Shown: positions 43,424 through 52,821, counted from the first letter of the stretch. The stretch: DNA of 64,000 nt from Sphaerobacter thermophilus DSM 20745 (GCF_000024985.1 NC_013524.1:744001-808000), one strand, 5' to 3'. A program made the numbers and translations. The notes: a model not told the origin generated them from the sequence alone.

Positions 43424-44413
43424 CTACGCCGCGTTGGCAAGCTGGATCAGGTCCGAATTGCGCAGCTTGGCCAGCGCCTCCTTCTCGATCTGGCGTACCC
43501 GCTCGCGGCTGATGCCGTAGTACTCGGCAATCTCCGCCAGCGTCTGCGGCTGCTGGCCGCCGAGGCCGAACCGCAGCGTCAGGACGCCCCGCTCGCGCTC
43601 GCTCAGGCTCTCGAGGCTGCGGCGGATCTGATCGCGGATCGCGCTGGTGACCGCCTGGTCCACCACCTCGTCGCTGGCGGGATCAGGCAGCAAGTCGCCG
43701 ATGGTGCTCTCTCCATCCTCGCCAATCGGCTTATCGAGGGACGAGGTCCGCGGGATCGCCGACCGGGCCTGCTCGATGCGCTCGACGTCGAGGTCGAGGG
43801 CCTGGGCCAACTCCTGGTCGGTGGCGGGCCGACCATGCAACTGCTCGAGCTGCGCCTCCGTCCGGCGCACCTTCGAAATCAGGTCATGCATATGCACCGG
43901 GACGCGAATGGTCCGGCTCTGGTTCGCCACGGCGCGGCCGATCGCCTGCCGGATCCAGAAGGTCGCGTAGGTGCTGAAGCGATAGCCCAGCTCCGGGTCG
44001 TACCGCTCAACCGCGGTCATCAGACCGATATTGCCCTCCTGAATCAGATCGATCAGGGGCAGCCCACTGGTCCGATACTTCTTGGCGATCGACACGACCA
44101 GGCGCAGGTTATGTCGGATCAGCTTCTCCCGAGCCGCCTTGGCACGCTCGATAATCTGATGCAGCTCCTCCGAGTCCTCACCGGCCTCGAGCCGCTTGCG
44201 CGCCTCAAGCCCGGCGCGAACCGCCCGGGAATACTCGATCTCTTCACGGTGCGTTAGGAGCTGGTGCCCACCGACGTCGCGAAAGTAGCGATAGACAGCG
44301 TCGCTGGTGGCCTGGTCGATGAGGTCCGCCGACTCATCGACGACGTCCCGAACCTCGGCCTCTTCCGCCAGCCGCTCCAGTTCGTAGGTGTCCTGGATCG
44401 CTCGCTCCGTCAT
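43424..44413 (-). CDS. Sigma-70 family sigma factor (group 1/2 type)
   Basis: From the ATG at 44413, with AAGGAGTC five bases upstream, the protein has 329 residues. Region 1.2 (DAVYRYFRDVGGHQLLTHREEIEYS), region 2 (LIQEGNIGLMTAVERYD with FSTYATFWIRQAIGRAV; -10 recognition), region 3 (RVPVHMHDLISKVRRTE) and region 4 (TLAEIAEYYGISRERVRQIE; -35 recognition) are complete, so it directs transcription from standard promoters. The absence of a long acidic region 1.1 points to a group 2 or short SigA-type factor. It is monocistronic, with its own consensus promoter and terminator. Whether it is the main or an alternative sigma factor is undecided from this window. Confidence 0.93.
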   Translation of the reverse strand: MTERAIQDTYELERLAEEAEVRDVVDESADLIDQATSDAVYRYFRDVGGHQLLTHREEIEYSRAVRAGLEARKRLEAGEDSEELHQIIERAKAAREKLIRHNLRLVVSIAKKYRTSGLPLIDLIQEGNIGLMTAVERYDPELGYRFSTYATFWIRQAIGRAVANQSRTIRVPVHMHDLISKVRRTEAQLEQLHGRPATDQELAQALDLDVERIEQARSAIPRTSSLDKPIGEDGESTIGDLLPDPASDEVVDQAVTSAIRDQIRRSLESLSERERGVLTLRFGLGGQQPQTLAEIAEYYGISRERVRQIEKEALAKLRNSDLIQLANAA

Positions 44414-44493
44414 GTGACTCCTTGATTCTGACACTTCACACATCCGCTCCGCGCTTTCGGACCAGACCTGCCGCCCGGTCCGAAAACCTAGAT

Positions 44494-44522
44494 AGTTTAG
44501 CACACACCCGTTGCTATGTCAA
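44494..44522 (-). promoter_or_regulatory. Consensus sigma-70 promoter of the sigma gene
   Basis: On the minus strand TTGACA (44517-44522) and TAAACT (44494-44499) are spaced by exactly 17 bp. The -35 is perfect and the -10 matches in five of six positions. The predicted start near 44487 leaves a leader of about 75 bases. Confidence 0.85.
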
Positions 44523-44618
44523 GAACGTACAACGCCCCAAACGGATGCGGGGGACGCATCCGGTGCCAGAGCCGGTGCGGCTACGTGTTGTTGGTGGAGG
44601 AGTCGCGGAGCGACATGA

Positions 44619-45245
44619 CTACTTGGAGATGATGCCCTCCAGTGTGTTGGCGAGATCCTCTCCACGGTCGGCGACATCCTCCAGGCGGTGGTAGAGCTCT
44701 TCCCAGCGGATCTCCTTGATGACCGAGGGGATATCGTGGACGTCGGCGTAGAGTTCGGCCAGCGCGTCGCTGAGCGCGTCGTCGGCTTCGTCCTCCAGGC
44801 GGTTGATCTCGACGATGTAGGTCATAATCTCGCGCCGATGATTGTCCTGCGCGAGCAGGTTCATCGCCGCGGCGATCGCCGTGCCCTGCTCCGCGATGAT
44901 GCGCCCGAAGAGCCGCGCGCGCTCGGTGGGGCGGTCGATCTTGTAGAGCACGAGCCGACCGGCGGCGGCGGTGATGTAGTCGATGAAGTCGTCCAGCGCC
45001 GCAGCCAGCTCGCGGATGTCTTCGCGGTCGAACGGGGTCAGGAACGTGGTGTCGAGCGCCGTGAGGACGCGATGGGTGATCTCGTCGCCGCGATGCTCCA
45101 GATCCTCCAGCCGGCGCACCCGATCCGGGACGTCGGTGAAATCATCGAGGATATCGCTCAGGCCCTGCGCAACCTCACGCGCGTTCTCGGCCCCCTCTTG
45201 GAAGTACTGGAAGAACCGTGTGTCTCGCGGGAGGAGTCGCACCAT
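44619..45245 (-). CDS. DUF47 family (PhoU-like) protein
   Basis: The 208-residue, almost wholly helical protein begins MVRLLPRDTRFFQYF and has the family motifs EDLEHRGDEITHRVLTALDT (metal-binding E/H/D cluster), FLTPFDREDIRELAAALDD, and a second cluster near LEDEADDALSDALAELY and LYHRLEDVADRGEDLANTLE. DUF47 proteins resemble PhoU and often pair with Pit phosphate transporters, but no pit gene is adjacent here. It lies divergently from the E1 alpha gene. Its role in phosphate handling is inferred from the family. Confidence 0.92.
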   Translation of the reverse strand: MVRLLPRDTRFFQYFQEGAENAREVAQGLSDILDDFTDVPDRVRRLEDLEHRGDEITHRVLTALDTTFLTPFDREDIRELAAALDDFIDYITAAAGRLVLYKIDRPTERARLFGRIIAEQGTAIAAAMNLLAQDNHRREIMTYIVEINRLEDEADDALSDALAELYADVHDIPSVIKEIRWEELYHRLEDVADRGEDLANTLEGIISK

Positions 45246-45522
45246 CCGGTCCCGCCCTCACCCTCTCTCGCTCCTACCCCGGCTGGGGTGCGGCCTGTCT
45301 TTCAGAAGTCTACCGCACATTGGTGGCCGTGCCTCGCCGATGGCCACCCGGGCCGAAGACTTGCGACTACATCGGGCACGACTCTGCGCGAACCGAAAGC
45401 GGCGCTGCGACATGATGAGCAATTGACACCTGGACACTCTCGGACTATGCTCGGAACGAGCGACGCGACAACCGAATAGGGCGCTCGGCCAAGCCGCGCC
45501 CGCGCGGACAGGAGGTGTCGTC

Positions 45523-46560
45523 ATGTGGAAACCGGAGCCGGCACTCCCCGACTTGCATTTCCTCCTCGACAGAGCGGGTCTGACGCGGGAGGCGCTGCTG
45601 GCACAGTACCGCCAAATGTGCCTGATCCGCGACTTCGAGGAGTTGATCGCCGAGCGCTACGCCATCGGCAAGACGCCGAACTTCAACATGGCAGCGGGGC
45701 CGATCCGCGGCGAGATGCACCTGGCCGTGGGACAGGAGGCGGTCGCGGTCGGCGTCTGCTCGTTGCTCACGGATGCCGATGCGGTCGTGAGCACACACCG
45801 GCCGCACCACCACGCGCTGGCCAAGGGCATCGACCCCGGCCGCCTTGCGGCCGAGATCTTCGGCAAGAACACCGGGTTGTGCCGCGGCAAGGGCGGCCAC
45901 ATGCACCTGTTCGACGCCGAGAAGAACTTCTCTTGCAGCGGCATCGTCGGCGCGTCCTACCCACAGGCTGCGGGGGCGGCCTTCAGCTTCCGTGCCCAGG
46001 GGCAGCCGAACGTCGCGGTCGCCTTCTCCGGCGAGGGCGCGGCCAACCACGGCACCTTCAGCGAGACGCTGACAGCCGCGGCACTCTGGCAGTTGCCGCT
46101 CGTGATCGTGATCGAGGACAACCTCTACGCCGACTCGACGCCGAAGTGGGCCGCGCTGGCAAGCACGCACCAGTCCCACCGAGCGCAGGCGTACAACGTC
46201 CCGGCCTACCTGGTCGACGGCATGGACGTCATCGACGTCTACGCCGCAGCGAAGCGCGCCATCGAGCGGGCGCGGGCGGGCCACGGCCCCACGGTGATCG
46301 AGGCGGTCTGCTACCGCTACCGGGGTCACTTCGAGGGGGACGGCGAGGACTACCGCACCCGTGAGGAGGTCGAACTCTGGCGCACGCTCGACCCGATCGA
46401 GCGGCTGGGTAAGCGCCTAATCCGGCTGGGTTGGGCCGACGACGCGACGCTGGCGGAACTGCGCGAGGAGGCAGCGCGTGATGCGGCGCAGGCGATTGCC
46501 TTCGCCGAGGAGAGCCCGCTGCCCGAGCAGCGTGAGGCGCTGATGGGGGTGTTCGCATGA
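45523..46560 (+). CDS. pdhA: 2-oxoacid dehydrogenase E1 component, alpha subunit
   Basis: The alpha subunit of thiamine-diphosphate E1 decarboxylates a 2-oxoacid such as pyruvate or acetoin. The 345-residue protein opens with RQMCLIRDFEELIAERYA, carries GPIRGEMHLAVGQEAVAVG and STHRPHHHALAKGIDP, and the cofactor motif AFSGEGAANHGTFSETLTAA ending IEDN (usually GDG..N; here GEG). CRGKGGHMHLFD is the conserved loop that folds over the active site. AGGAGGTG precedes the ATG. The stop overlaps the beta-subunit start by four bases. No E2 or E3 gene follows, so the partner subunits lie elsewhere. Acetoin dehydrogenase is an equal possibility. Confidence 0.92.
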   Translation: MWKPEPALPDLHFLLDRAGLTREALLAQYRQMCLIRDFEELIAERYAIGKTPNFNMAAGPIRGEMHLAVGQEAVAVGVCSLLTDADAVVSTHRPHHHALAKGIDPGRLAAEIFGKNTGLCRGKGGHMHLFDAEKNFSCSGIVGASYPQAAGAAFSFRAQGQPNVAVAFSGEGAANHGTFSETLTAAALWQLPLVIVIEDNLYADSTPKWAALASTHQSHRAQAYNVPAYLVDGMDVIDVYAAAKRAIERARAGHGPTVIEAVCYRYRGHFEGDGEDYRTREEVELWRTLDPIERLGKRLIRLGWADDATLAELREEAARDAAQAIAFAEESPLPEQREALMGVFA

Positions 46561-47582
46561 GCGCACGAACGATGAAAGGCATCGCCTTCGCCATCGCGGA
46601 GGCGATCGACCAGGAGATGTCCGGCAACCCCAAGGTCGTCGTGATGGGCGAGGACGTTACCTACTGGGGCGCCGTCTTCGGCTTCACCATGGGCCTGCAC
46701 CAGAAGTACGGCCGCGAGCGGGTGATCGACACTCCGATCACCGAGCAGACATTCATGGGCATGGCGGTCGGCGCCGCCGCAACCGGGATGCACCCGGTGG
46801 TGTCGCTGATGTTCGTTGACTTCCTCGGCGCCGGCTTCGACCAGATGTACAACCACATGGCGAAGAACCACTACATGTCGGGGGGCCAGTTCGCCATGCC
46901 GGTGACGGTCCTCACCGCCATCGGCGGCGGCTACGGCGACGCCGCGCAGCACTCGCAGGTCCTCTACGGCCTCTTTGCCCACGTCCCCGGCTTCAAGGTC
47001 GTCGTGCCGTCGACCGCCTACGACGCGAAGGGGCTGACGCTGACCGCGCTGCGCGACAACAACCCGGTGGTGATCTTTGGCCACAAGCTCCTGACCGGGC
47101 TGCCGTTCCTCCCGTTCGAGGGCGAGGAGGAGACGGTGCCGGAGGAGCCGTACACCATCCCCTTCGGGCAGGCGGCCGTCCGCCGTGAGGGGAGCGACCT
47201 GACCATCGTGGCGGCGGGCGTCATGGTCCCGCGCAGCCTCCGTGCGGCCGAGCGCCTGGCTCAGGACGGCATCGACGCTGAGGTGATCGACGTGCGCACC
47301 CTGGTGCCACTCGACACCGACACCCTGGTCGCCTCGGCGCGCAAGACCGGCCGGGTCCTCATCGTGGACGAGGATTACCAGAGCTACGGCATGACCGGGG
47401 AGCTGGCCTTCCGCATCCAGGCCGCGGCCTTCGACGCGCTCAAGGCGCCGATCCACCGGCTGGCGGTGCCGGACGTGCCGATTCCCTTCTCCGAGCCGCT
47501 GGAGTCGGCGGTGATCCCCGGCGTCGACCGCATCGTGGAAGAGGCTCGGGCGCTGGCCGGGGCACAGGTCACGGCGGATTGA
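46557..47582 (+). CDS. pdhB: 2-oxoacid dehydrogenase E1 component, beta subunit
   Basis: The 341-residue subunit completes the E1 heterotetramer. It has VVVMGEDVTYWGAVFGFTMG (the GEDV motif with cofactor-activating Glu), DTPITEQTFMGMAVGAAATG, and LMFVDFLGAGFDQMYNHMAK, then IVAAGVMVPRSLRAAERLA and VIDVRTLVPLDTDTL in the C-terminal domain. The ATG overlaps the alpha gene (ATGA), so the two are coupled. Substrate preference (pyruvate, acetoin or branched-chain oxoacid) is not settled by these motifs; the relatedness of PITEQ and FDQMYNHMAK favours pyruvate/acetoin types. Confidence 0.92.
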   Translation: MSARTMKGIAFAIAEAIDQEMSGNPKVVVMGEDVTYWGAVFGFTMGLHQKYGRERVIDTPITEQTFMGMAVGAAATGMHPVVSLMFVDFLGAGFDQMYNHMAKNHYMSGGQFAMPVTVLTAIGGGYGDAAQHSQVLYGLFAHVPGFKVVVPSTAYDAKGLTLTALRDNNPVVIFGHKLLTGLPFLPFEGEEETVPEEPYTIPFGQAAVRREGSDLTIVAAGVMVPRSLRAAERLAQDGIDAEVIDVRTLVPLDTDTLVASARKTGRVLIVDEDYQSYGMTGELAFRIQAAAFDALKAPIHRLAVPDVPIPFSEPLESAVIPGVDRIVEEARALAGAQVTAD

Positions 47583-48207
47583 CCCGCGACGGGTGATGTG
47601 AGGGATCCCGCGCGGTGGTTGGGGTCCGGGGGTTCACCCCCGGGCTCACAATGAAAGCCGGCTAGAGCGGGCTGAAGGAAAATGGGCTAACACCCCGGTG
47701 TTGAGCGCCGACCGGGCGGTTAGTGCCCGGGGGTAAACCCCCGGGCTGACACGGCGAAGTCCACTGAAGGGACTAGGGACGCTGGGCCTGTCCGGAGGCT
47801 GGATCGGGTCAGCCCGGGTGTACGAGATGGAAGCCCCTTCAGTGGGCTTACCCATTATTCAGCCCGGGGGTTTACCCCCGGGCACGGACCACGCTGCGGA
47901 GATCCTCTCACCACCCGGTCGGTTCATGACCCCCAGCCCGCTTTAGCGGGCTTCGCATTGTGAGCCCGGGGGTTCACCCCCGGGAACGTGCCGGCCGCGT
48001 TCCCCCGACAAAGGCACCTCGTGCCCTCAATCCCCGGGCACGGACCACGGCGCGGAACCCCTCACCACACCGGACGCGTTCATCACCCGTTCCCACTGCC
48101 TATGCGCCTGTGTGACCCGCGTGGTACCCTGCGTGTGGAGACACGCGTTGATCAACGAGGAGCGATCGCCCCGGACGGTGCGGGGCGGGCGATGACGGAG
48201 GCTGGCG
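47583..48207. other. Repeat-filled intergenic region
   Basis: No gene is supported. Positions 47625-47985 hold composite repeat copy 3. From 47985 to 48080 there are further degenerate units (CCCCGGGCACGGACCACGGC near 48034). The last 100 bp before moxR include CGCGTGTGGAGACACGCG-like dyad GTGTGGAGACAC (about 48131) and GGAGG six bases before the start at 48208. Confidence 0.7.
47625..47985. repeat. Composite nested inverted repeat, copy 3
   Basis: Outer arms: 47625-47674 (palindrome CCGGGGGTTCACCCCCGG, then GCTCACAATGAAAGCCGGCT and AGAGCGGGCTG) and 47934-47985 in reverse. Inner arms: the palindrome CCCGGGGGTAAACCCCCGGG at about 47726-47745 and GAAGTCCACTGAAGGGACT at 47756-47774 on the left; AAGCCCCTTCAGTGGGCTT at 47831-47849 and a matching palindrome to 47885 on the right. 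The central spacer is 56 bp. The left segment between outer and inner arms (GGGCTAACACCCCGGTG..CGGGCGGTTAGTGCC) is shared with copy 2. It is the most compact copy, about 360 bp. Confidence 0.87.
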
Positions 48208-49206
48208 ATGGAGAGCGCGGCACGAGTGGCGGATCGGCCGGATGAGGCGACGCTCAACGCGATCCGGGTTACGGTCGACCGGCTGCGGGCCGCGGTGGAG
48301 CAGGTCATCGTCGGCAAAAGGGCGGTGATCGACCGGCTGTTGGTGGCGATCCTCGCCGAGGGGCACGTGCTGATCGAAGACGTGCCGGGGATCGGCAAGA
48401 CAAAGCTCGCGCGCTCGCTCAGCCTAGCCCTTGGTGGCACCTTCCACCGCATCCAGTTCACACCGGACCTGCTCCCATCCGACGTCTCCGGCTCGCTCGT
48501 CTTCGACCAGCGCAGCGCGACGTTCACCTTCCACCCCGGGCCGGTCTTCGCCAACGTCGTCCTTGCCGATGAGATCAACCGCGCCGGGCCACGCACGCAA
48601 TCGGCACTCCTCGAGGCGATGGAGGAGCGGCAGGTGACGGTCGAGCGGCAGACCTACCCACTGCCCCGCCCCTTCCTCGTCGTCGCCACGCAGAACCCGG
48701 TTGAACTCGAGGGAACCTTCCCGCTGCCGGAGGCGCAGCTCGACCGCTTCTTCCTCAGCACGGCCGTCGGCTACCCGGAGCGCGAGGACGAGCGGGACAT
48801 GCTGCGGCGCTTCCGGGTGCATGACCCGCTGGCCGAGGTGCAGGCGGTGACCAGCCCGGAAGAGATCACGGCGATGATCGGCACCGTGCGCCGGGTGTAC
48901 ATCGGCGCGGCCGTGGAAGACTACGTGCTGGACATCGTGCGCCTCACCCGTTCCCACGATGAGATCGAGCTGGGCGCCAGCCCGCGGGCGGCGCTGGCGC
49001 TGGCCCGCGCGGCGCAGGCGACCGCGGCAATGAACGGGCGCGGCTTCGTCATCCCGGACGACGTGCGGGCGATGGCGTTGCCGGTGCTGGCGCACCGGAT
49101 CATCCCGGCCGCGCGCGTCGAACTCCAGGGCCGCACCAAAGAGGCGATCCTCAGCGACCTGATCGCCCAGGTCCCCGTGCCGGTCGAGGAGGAGACCGAG
49201 GCGTGA
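48208..49206 (+). CDS. MoxR-family AAA+ ATPase
   Basis: The 332-residue ATPase has Walker A EDVPGIGKTKLARS, Walker B VVLADEINRAGPRTQ, sensor 1 VVATQNPVELEGTF and the lid motif with SPRAALALARAAQA. MoxR proteins act as chaperones for maturation of metalloenzymes or cell-surface complexes, together with von Willebrand factor-type partner proteins. It is followed by DUF58 and a DUF4129-like membrane protein, the standard MoxR-DUF58-transglutaminase-like gene set. GGAGG lies six bases before the ATG. Confidence 0.94.
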   Translation: MESAARVADRPDEATLNAIRVTVDRLRAAVEQVIVGKRAVIDRLLVAILAEGHVLIEDVPGIGKTKLARSLSLALGGTFHRIQFTPDLLPSDVSGSLVFDQRSATFTFHPGPVFANVVLADEINRAGPRTQSALLEAMEERQVTVERQTYPLPRPFLVVATQNPVELEGTFPLPEAQLDRFFLSTAVGYPEREDERDMLRRFRVHDPLAEVQAVTSPEEITAMIGTVRRVYIGAAVEDYVLDIVRLTRSHDEIELGASPRAALALARAAQATAAMNGRGFVIPDDVRAMALPVLAHRIIPAARVELQGRTKEAILSDLIAQVPVPVEEETEA

Positions 49207-49372
49207 CGCGTCATACGTGATGCGTCATCCGTCATCCGACTTTGTGCATGCTGACCCGAGACAAGAGGACAACACCGATGACAGAGCACGGAACGCGGAA
49301 CACGCAATAGGCAGCACTCGTCACGATTGACGCATGACGCATGACGGATGACGCATGACGCCTGACGACGGG
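49207..49372. repeat. TGCGTCA-type repeat between moxR and DUF58
   Basis: The gap is built of related words: CGTCATACGTGATGCGTCA (49209-49227), CATCCGTCATCCG, then GCACGGAACGCGGAACACGC near 49285, and finally TGACGCATGACGCATGACGG followed by ATGACGCATGACGCCTGACG to 49368. The DUF58 start codon at 49355 lies within the last run. The same words occur at 34.3, 35.2 and 59.2 kb. Confidence 0.65.
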
Positions 49373-50626
49373 TCTCGCCCCGATACCGGCTGGAAGGATC
49401 CAGAGCGCATCCGCTATCTACTCGGCGGGGCGGTGGCGCTGTTCCTGGTGGCGGCGCTACTGCGCCAGCCGCTGCTGGCACTGCTGGCAATGGCGGTGGC
49501 GCTGGCCATCGGTGTGGCGCTTCTCTGGCAGCGGTACGGTCTGCGACACGTGCGCTACACCCGTTCCTTCTCCCGCTCCCGCGCCTTCCCCGGCGAGGAG
49601 GTGCTGCTGGAGATCACCGTCGAGAATGCCAAGCTCTTGCCGCTGCCTTGGCTGGAGGTAGAAGACCAGTTCCCCCAGGGGCTGGAGTTCCCCGGTCTGT
49701 CGCTGGAGCCGTCGCCCACGCCCAAGATCGATATCTTCCGCACGTTCTTCGCTGCGCGACCCTACGAGCGCGTCCGCCGCCGCTACCGGGTCGTCTGCGA
49801 GCGGCGGGGTTACTATCGCTTCGGCCCGGTGGATCTCAGCACTGGCGACGTCTTCGGTTTCGCCACCTGCCGCGGGTCGCTGGAGGTGGTCGATGCTCTC
49901 ATCGTCTACCCGCGCGTGCTCCCTGTGACCGCGTTCGGCCTGCCGGCCAAGCAGCCGTTCGGCGACGAAAAGCCGGTCAAGCCGCTGCTGGAAGACCCGC
50001 TGCGCGTGGCCGGGGTGCGCCCCTACGTGCTGGGCGATCACCCCCGCCGGGTCCACTGGCGCGCCAGCGCCCGGACGGGCACGCTGCAGTCCAAACAGTA
50101 CGAGCCGAGCGCGTTGCCGACGCTGGCGATCTTCCTCGACGTCAACACGTTCGAGCATTTCTGGCAGGGGATCGACCCGGAGGCGCTGGAGCTGGCGATC
50201 TCGGCCGCGGCCTCGCTCGCCGCGCATGGGCTGGAGGAGCGGCGCCAGGTCGGGCTCTACGTCAACGCCCCGCTGGTTGGTGGGCAGCGCTCAGTCCGCC
50301 TGGCGCCCAGCCGGCACCCGGCGCAGTTGGGGAAGATCCTGGAGGCGCTGGCGCTGCTGATCCCCTATACCGGCTTCCGCGTCGAGACGCTGCTTGCGAA
50401 CGAGGCGCGGCGACTGCCCTGGGGTGCGACGGTCGTGGTCATCACCGGCTACGTTACCCCGGCGCTGGAGGAGACGCTGGCGCGGCTCTACCGCGCGGGG
50501 CACGCGGTGGCTCTGCTCGCGTTCGGTGAGCGGGCGCCCGATCTCCCTGCGCGCCCCGGCTTCACGGTCCACCGCTTCGGTCCGGAGGTATCGCTTGAGC
50601 GCATGGCTGCGTTCCGCCTGGGTTGA
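49355..50626 (+). CDS. DUF58 domain protein
   Basis: The 423-residue protein has an N-terminal membrane pair (about 28-70; GGAVALFLVAALLRQPLLA) and a soluble C-terminal region. The DUF58 hallmark GVRPYVLGDHPRRVHWRASART is complete at about residues 215-236, followed by LAIFLDVNTFEHFWQG, where a vWA-like metal site begins (DxNxF rather than DxSxS). DUF58 proteins work with MoxR ATPases. The only upstream Met codon, ATG 49355, lies inside a dispersed repeat and lacks a ribosome site, so the start could be somewhat downstream. The stop overlaps the next gene by 32 bp. Confidence 0.88.
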   Translation: MTPDDGSRPDTGWKDPERIRYLLGGAVALFLVAALLRQPLLALLAMAVALAIGVALLWQRYGLRHVRYTRSFSRSRAFPGEEVLLEITVENAKLLPLPWLEVEDQFPQGLEFPGLSLEPSPTPKIDIFRTFFAARPYERVRRRYRVVCERRGYYRFGPVDLSTGDVFGFATCRGSLEVVDALIVYPRVLPVTAFGLPAKQPFGDEKPVKPLLEDPLRVAGVRPYVLGDHPRRVHWRASARTGTLQSKQYEPSALPTLAIFLDVNTFEHFWQGIDPEALELAISAAASLAAHGLEERRQVGLYVNAPLVGGQRSVRLAPSRHPAQLGKILEALALLIPYTGFRVETLLANEARRLPWGATVVVITGYVTPALEETLARLYRAGHAVALLAFGERAPDLPARPGFTVHRFGPEVSLERMAAFRLG

Positions 50627-52034
50627 TCTGCTGCTGTCGGTGCTGGTCGCGGCGGTCGAGGTCGCGGCCATCGCGCCGTGGCTGCACCTCCTGGCCGGCA
50701 TGCTCGGGCACCCGGGCGCGACGGTCCCCGCGCCGCTCGGGATCGCCCTGGCCGGGCTGGTGGCCTTCTGGTCGGCGCGCGGCTTCCTCAGCAGCGGCTG
50801 GGACATCGCCGCCGCGCGGCTGCTGAGCCTCGGCCTCTGGCTGGCGCTGGTAATCGTTTGGCTGGGCCTGGCCGGTGCCGGCCTCGCGGCGCCCCTGACG
50901 CTGATCGACGGCCTCGTGAGCCGCGACGGTGCGGTCTACGCGCTCCTCGCTGTCGCCGGGCTGGCCTGGTGGCGCGGCATCGCCCTCGGCGTGCACCCCG
51001 ACCCCTTCCCGCCCGGATCCGCGCGGGGCCTACTCGAACGCGGCATCGCCCTGCTGGTCGTCGCGTTGATCGTGGCGGCCGCGACCGGCGGCGAGGCTGG
51101 GCGGAACGCGTTCGCATCCGCTGCCACGGCGGTGCCGGTGGTGCTGATCGGTGGACTCGTTGCGGTAGCGGCGGCGCAGGAGCGGGTGGTGCGGGCGCGC
51201 GTCCGTGAGGGCGGCGCAGGCTGGATCGGGGCCGGCGCGGCGCTGGCGGTCGGCATCGTCCTCCTGGCGCTGCTGCTCGCGGGTGTGGCCGGGCCGGACG
51301 TCTGGCGCCAGGTGCTGCGGCCGCTCCTCCTCGTGTTCGAGGCGCTCGCGACCGGGCTGATTTGGGTCATGACCGCGGTCGCCTACCTTTTCTTCCTGGC
51401 GCTGACGCCGCTGATCTGGCTCGTCCGCGCCCTGGTCGGGGAGCGCGAACAGCCGCAGGAGGGGCAGTCCCCCGGCCCGCCGCCGCTGCCGGAGTTCCAG
51501 GAGCAGGCGCGGAACGCGCTGCCCCCGTTCATCGGCACGGCGCTGGAGATCCTGCTGATCGCAGGTGCTCTCGCCGCCGGGGTCTGGCTGGTGCTGCGCA
51601 CGCTCCGCCGCTTCCGGCCCGAGCGGACCGACCAGGCGCTGGACGAGGTGCGGGAGAGCGTCTGGTCACGGGAGCTGGCGCTGGCGCAGCTCCGCGGCTG
51701 GCTGCGGGGGCTGGGCGCAGCGCGCGGCGGGCGCCGCAACGGTCACTACGACCTCGACGCACCCCCGACCAGCGTGCGCGAGGCCTATCGTCACCTGCTG
51801 GTCCTCGCCGCCCGCGCCGGCCTCCCCCGCCGGCCCACCGAGTCCCCCGGCGACTACGCCGCCCGCGCCGCCGAGGCGTGGCCGTCGGCCGGCGAGCCGC
51901 TCGCCGACCTCACTCAGCGCTACCAGATCGCCCGCTACGCCGACCACGAAACCCCCGCCGACCTCACCCACGCCCGCGCCGCCTGGGAGGCGCTGCGGGA
52001 GAGGGTGGAGCGGGGTGAGCGTGACGGCTCGTAG
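50595..52034 (+). CDS. DUF4129-like membrane protein of the MoxR set
   Basis: A TTG at 50595 with GGAGG seven bases upstream starts a frame of 479 residues. It has about nine membrane segments over the first 330 residues, a Pro-rich linker (SPGPPPLPEF), another membrane helix near 370, and a cytoplasmic C-terminal DUF4129-like domain: SVREAYRHLLVLAARAGLPRRPTESPGDYA, shown here as SVREAYRHLLVLAARAGL with PTESPGDYA. In related operons this domain is joined to a transglutaminase-like core; no Cys-His-Asp transglutaminase triad is visible here. The overlap with DUF58 supports common translation. The set may shape envelope proteins, but this is an inference. Confidence 0.78.
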   Translation: MSAWLRSAWVDLLLSVLVAAVEVAAIAPWLHLLAGMLGHPGATVPAPLGIALAGLVAFWSARGFLSSGWDIAAARLLSLGLWLALVIVWLGLAGAGLAAPLTLIDGLVSRDGAVYALLAVAGLAWWRGIALGVHPDPFPPGSARGLLERGIALLVVALIVAAATGGEAGRNAFASAATAVPVVLIGGLVAVAAAQERVVRARVREGGAGWIGAGAALAVGIVLLALLLAGVAGPDVWRQVLRPLLLVFEALATGLIWVMTAVAYLFFLALTPLIWLVRALVGEREQPQEGQSPGPPPLPEFQEQARNALPPFIGTALEILLIAGALAAGVWLVLRTLRRFRPERTDQALDEVRESVWSRELALAQLRGWLRGLGAARGGRRNGHYDLDAPPTSVREAYRHLLVLAARAGLPRRPTESPGDYAARAAEAWPSAGEPLADLTQRYQIARYADHETPADLTHARAAWEALRERVERGERDGS

Positions 52035-52035
52035 G

Positions 52036-52821
52036 CTACGGGCGCAGAAAATCCCCCTTGCGGACGCTCTCAATGGTGAGGCCGAGCAGCTCAGCTGCCT
52101 CCACGAGCCCTGTGTCGTCGGGGTGGATCGTCTCCGTGGGACACGGGTGGTGGACCATGCGTGTGTCGAAGATCGCCCAGCATTCCCAGTCCGGGTTGAG
52201 GCGGGAGGGATAGCGAATCCCGGCATAGAGCGGGTTACCCGCCTCGTCTACCTGCTCGTAGATGTACCGTGCGCAGTCCTGAGTGAAGCGCCGCTGTCTG
52301 CTCGTGATCGTGCTGAGATCGATGTCGTCGATTCCCAGTTCGGCCGCACGCTTTGCCAAAGCTGTGCGTAGGTGCGTCATCGTCTGGGGTGCGGCAAGGT
52401 CGACGAACCGCAGTGAGGGATCGAGGTATGTCACGCCGACGCGGCGTCTCAGACGCCAGTCGCTCGGAACCAAACCTCGTCGGGGGTCCTCAGGATCCAC
52501 TACTCCCCGCAGTGTCTCCACAAGCGGTTCATCATCAACAACATCATCGACATCGGCGAGTTGCGCGATAAGCTCCAGCGACGGACGCATCCGGGCAATC
52601 GTCTCGCCGAAGGCAGCCGCTCGTTGTGTTGCGCAGTAGATGGTACGGAAGCGCTCTGACTCGGGAATCCCAACCAGGGCGCCGGGATCGTCGGATCGGT
52701 TCCCGAATGTCCCGTCGTCGTCTGCATATTCCCATGGCGGTGGCGCGAACGGGTCGGCGCCGCGCGCAACCCGGTAAACGGGGGTGTCGGGCGGCGGGAC
52801 CGCAACGAGTTGGCTAACCAC
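52036..52821 (-). CDS. RES-domain toxin
   Basis: The GTG at 52821 overlaps the antitoxin stop by 8 bp and gives 261 residues; a frame to 53034 lies mostly inside the antitoxin gene and is not used. The RES domain shows VYRVARGADPFAPP (Arg), TIYCATQRAAAFGETIAR (Glu), and GIRYPSRLNPDWECWAIFD (Ser), the three conserved residues that name the family. RES toxins (ParT, MbcT) destroy or modify NAD+ or ADP-ribosylate an essential enzyme. A C-terminal extension follows (ETIHPDDTGLVEAAELLG). Together with the upstream Xre/ParS-like gene it is a type II toxin-antitoxin module. Confidence 0.92.
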   Translation of the reverse strand: MVSQLVAVPPPDTPVYRVARGADPFAPPPWEYADDDGTFGNRSDDPGALVGIPESERFRTIYCATQRAAAFGETIARMRPSLELIAQLADVDDVVDDEPLVETLRGVVDPEDPRRGLVPSDWRLRRRVGVTYLDPSLRFVDLAAPQTMTHLRTALAKRAAELGIDDIDLSTITSRQRRFTQDCARYIYEQVDEAGNPLYAGIRYPSRLNPDWECWAIFDTRMVHHPCPTETIHPDDTGLVEAAELLGLTIESVRKGDFLRP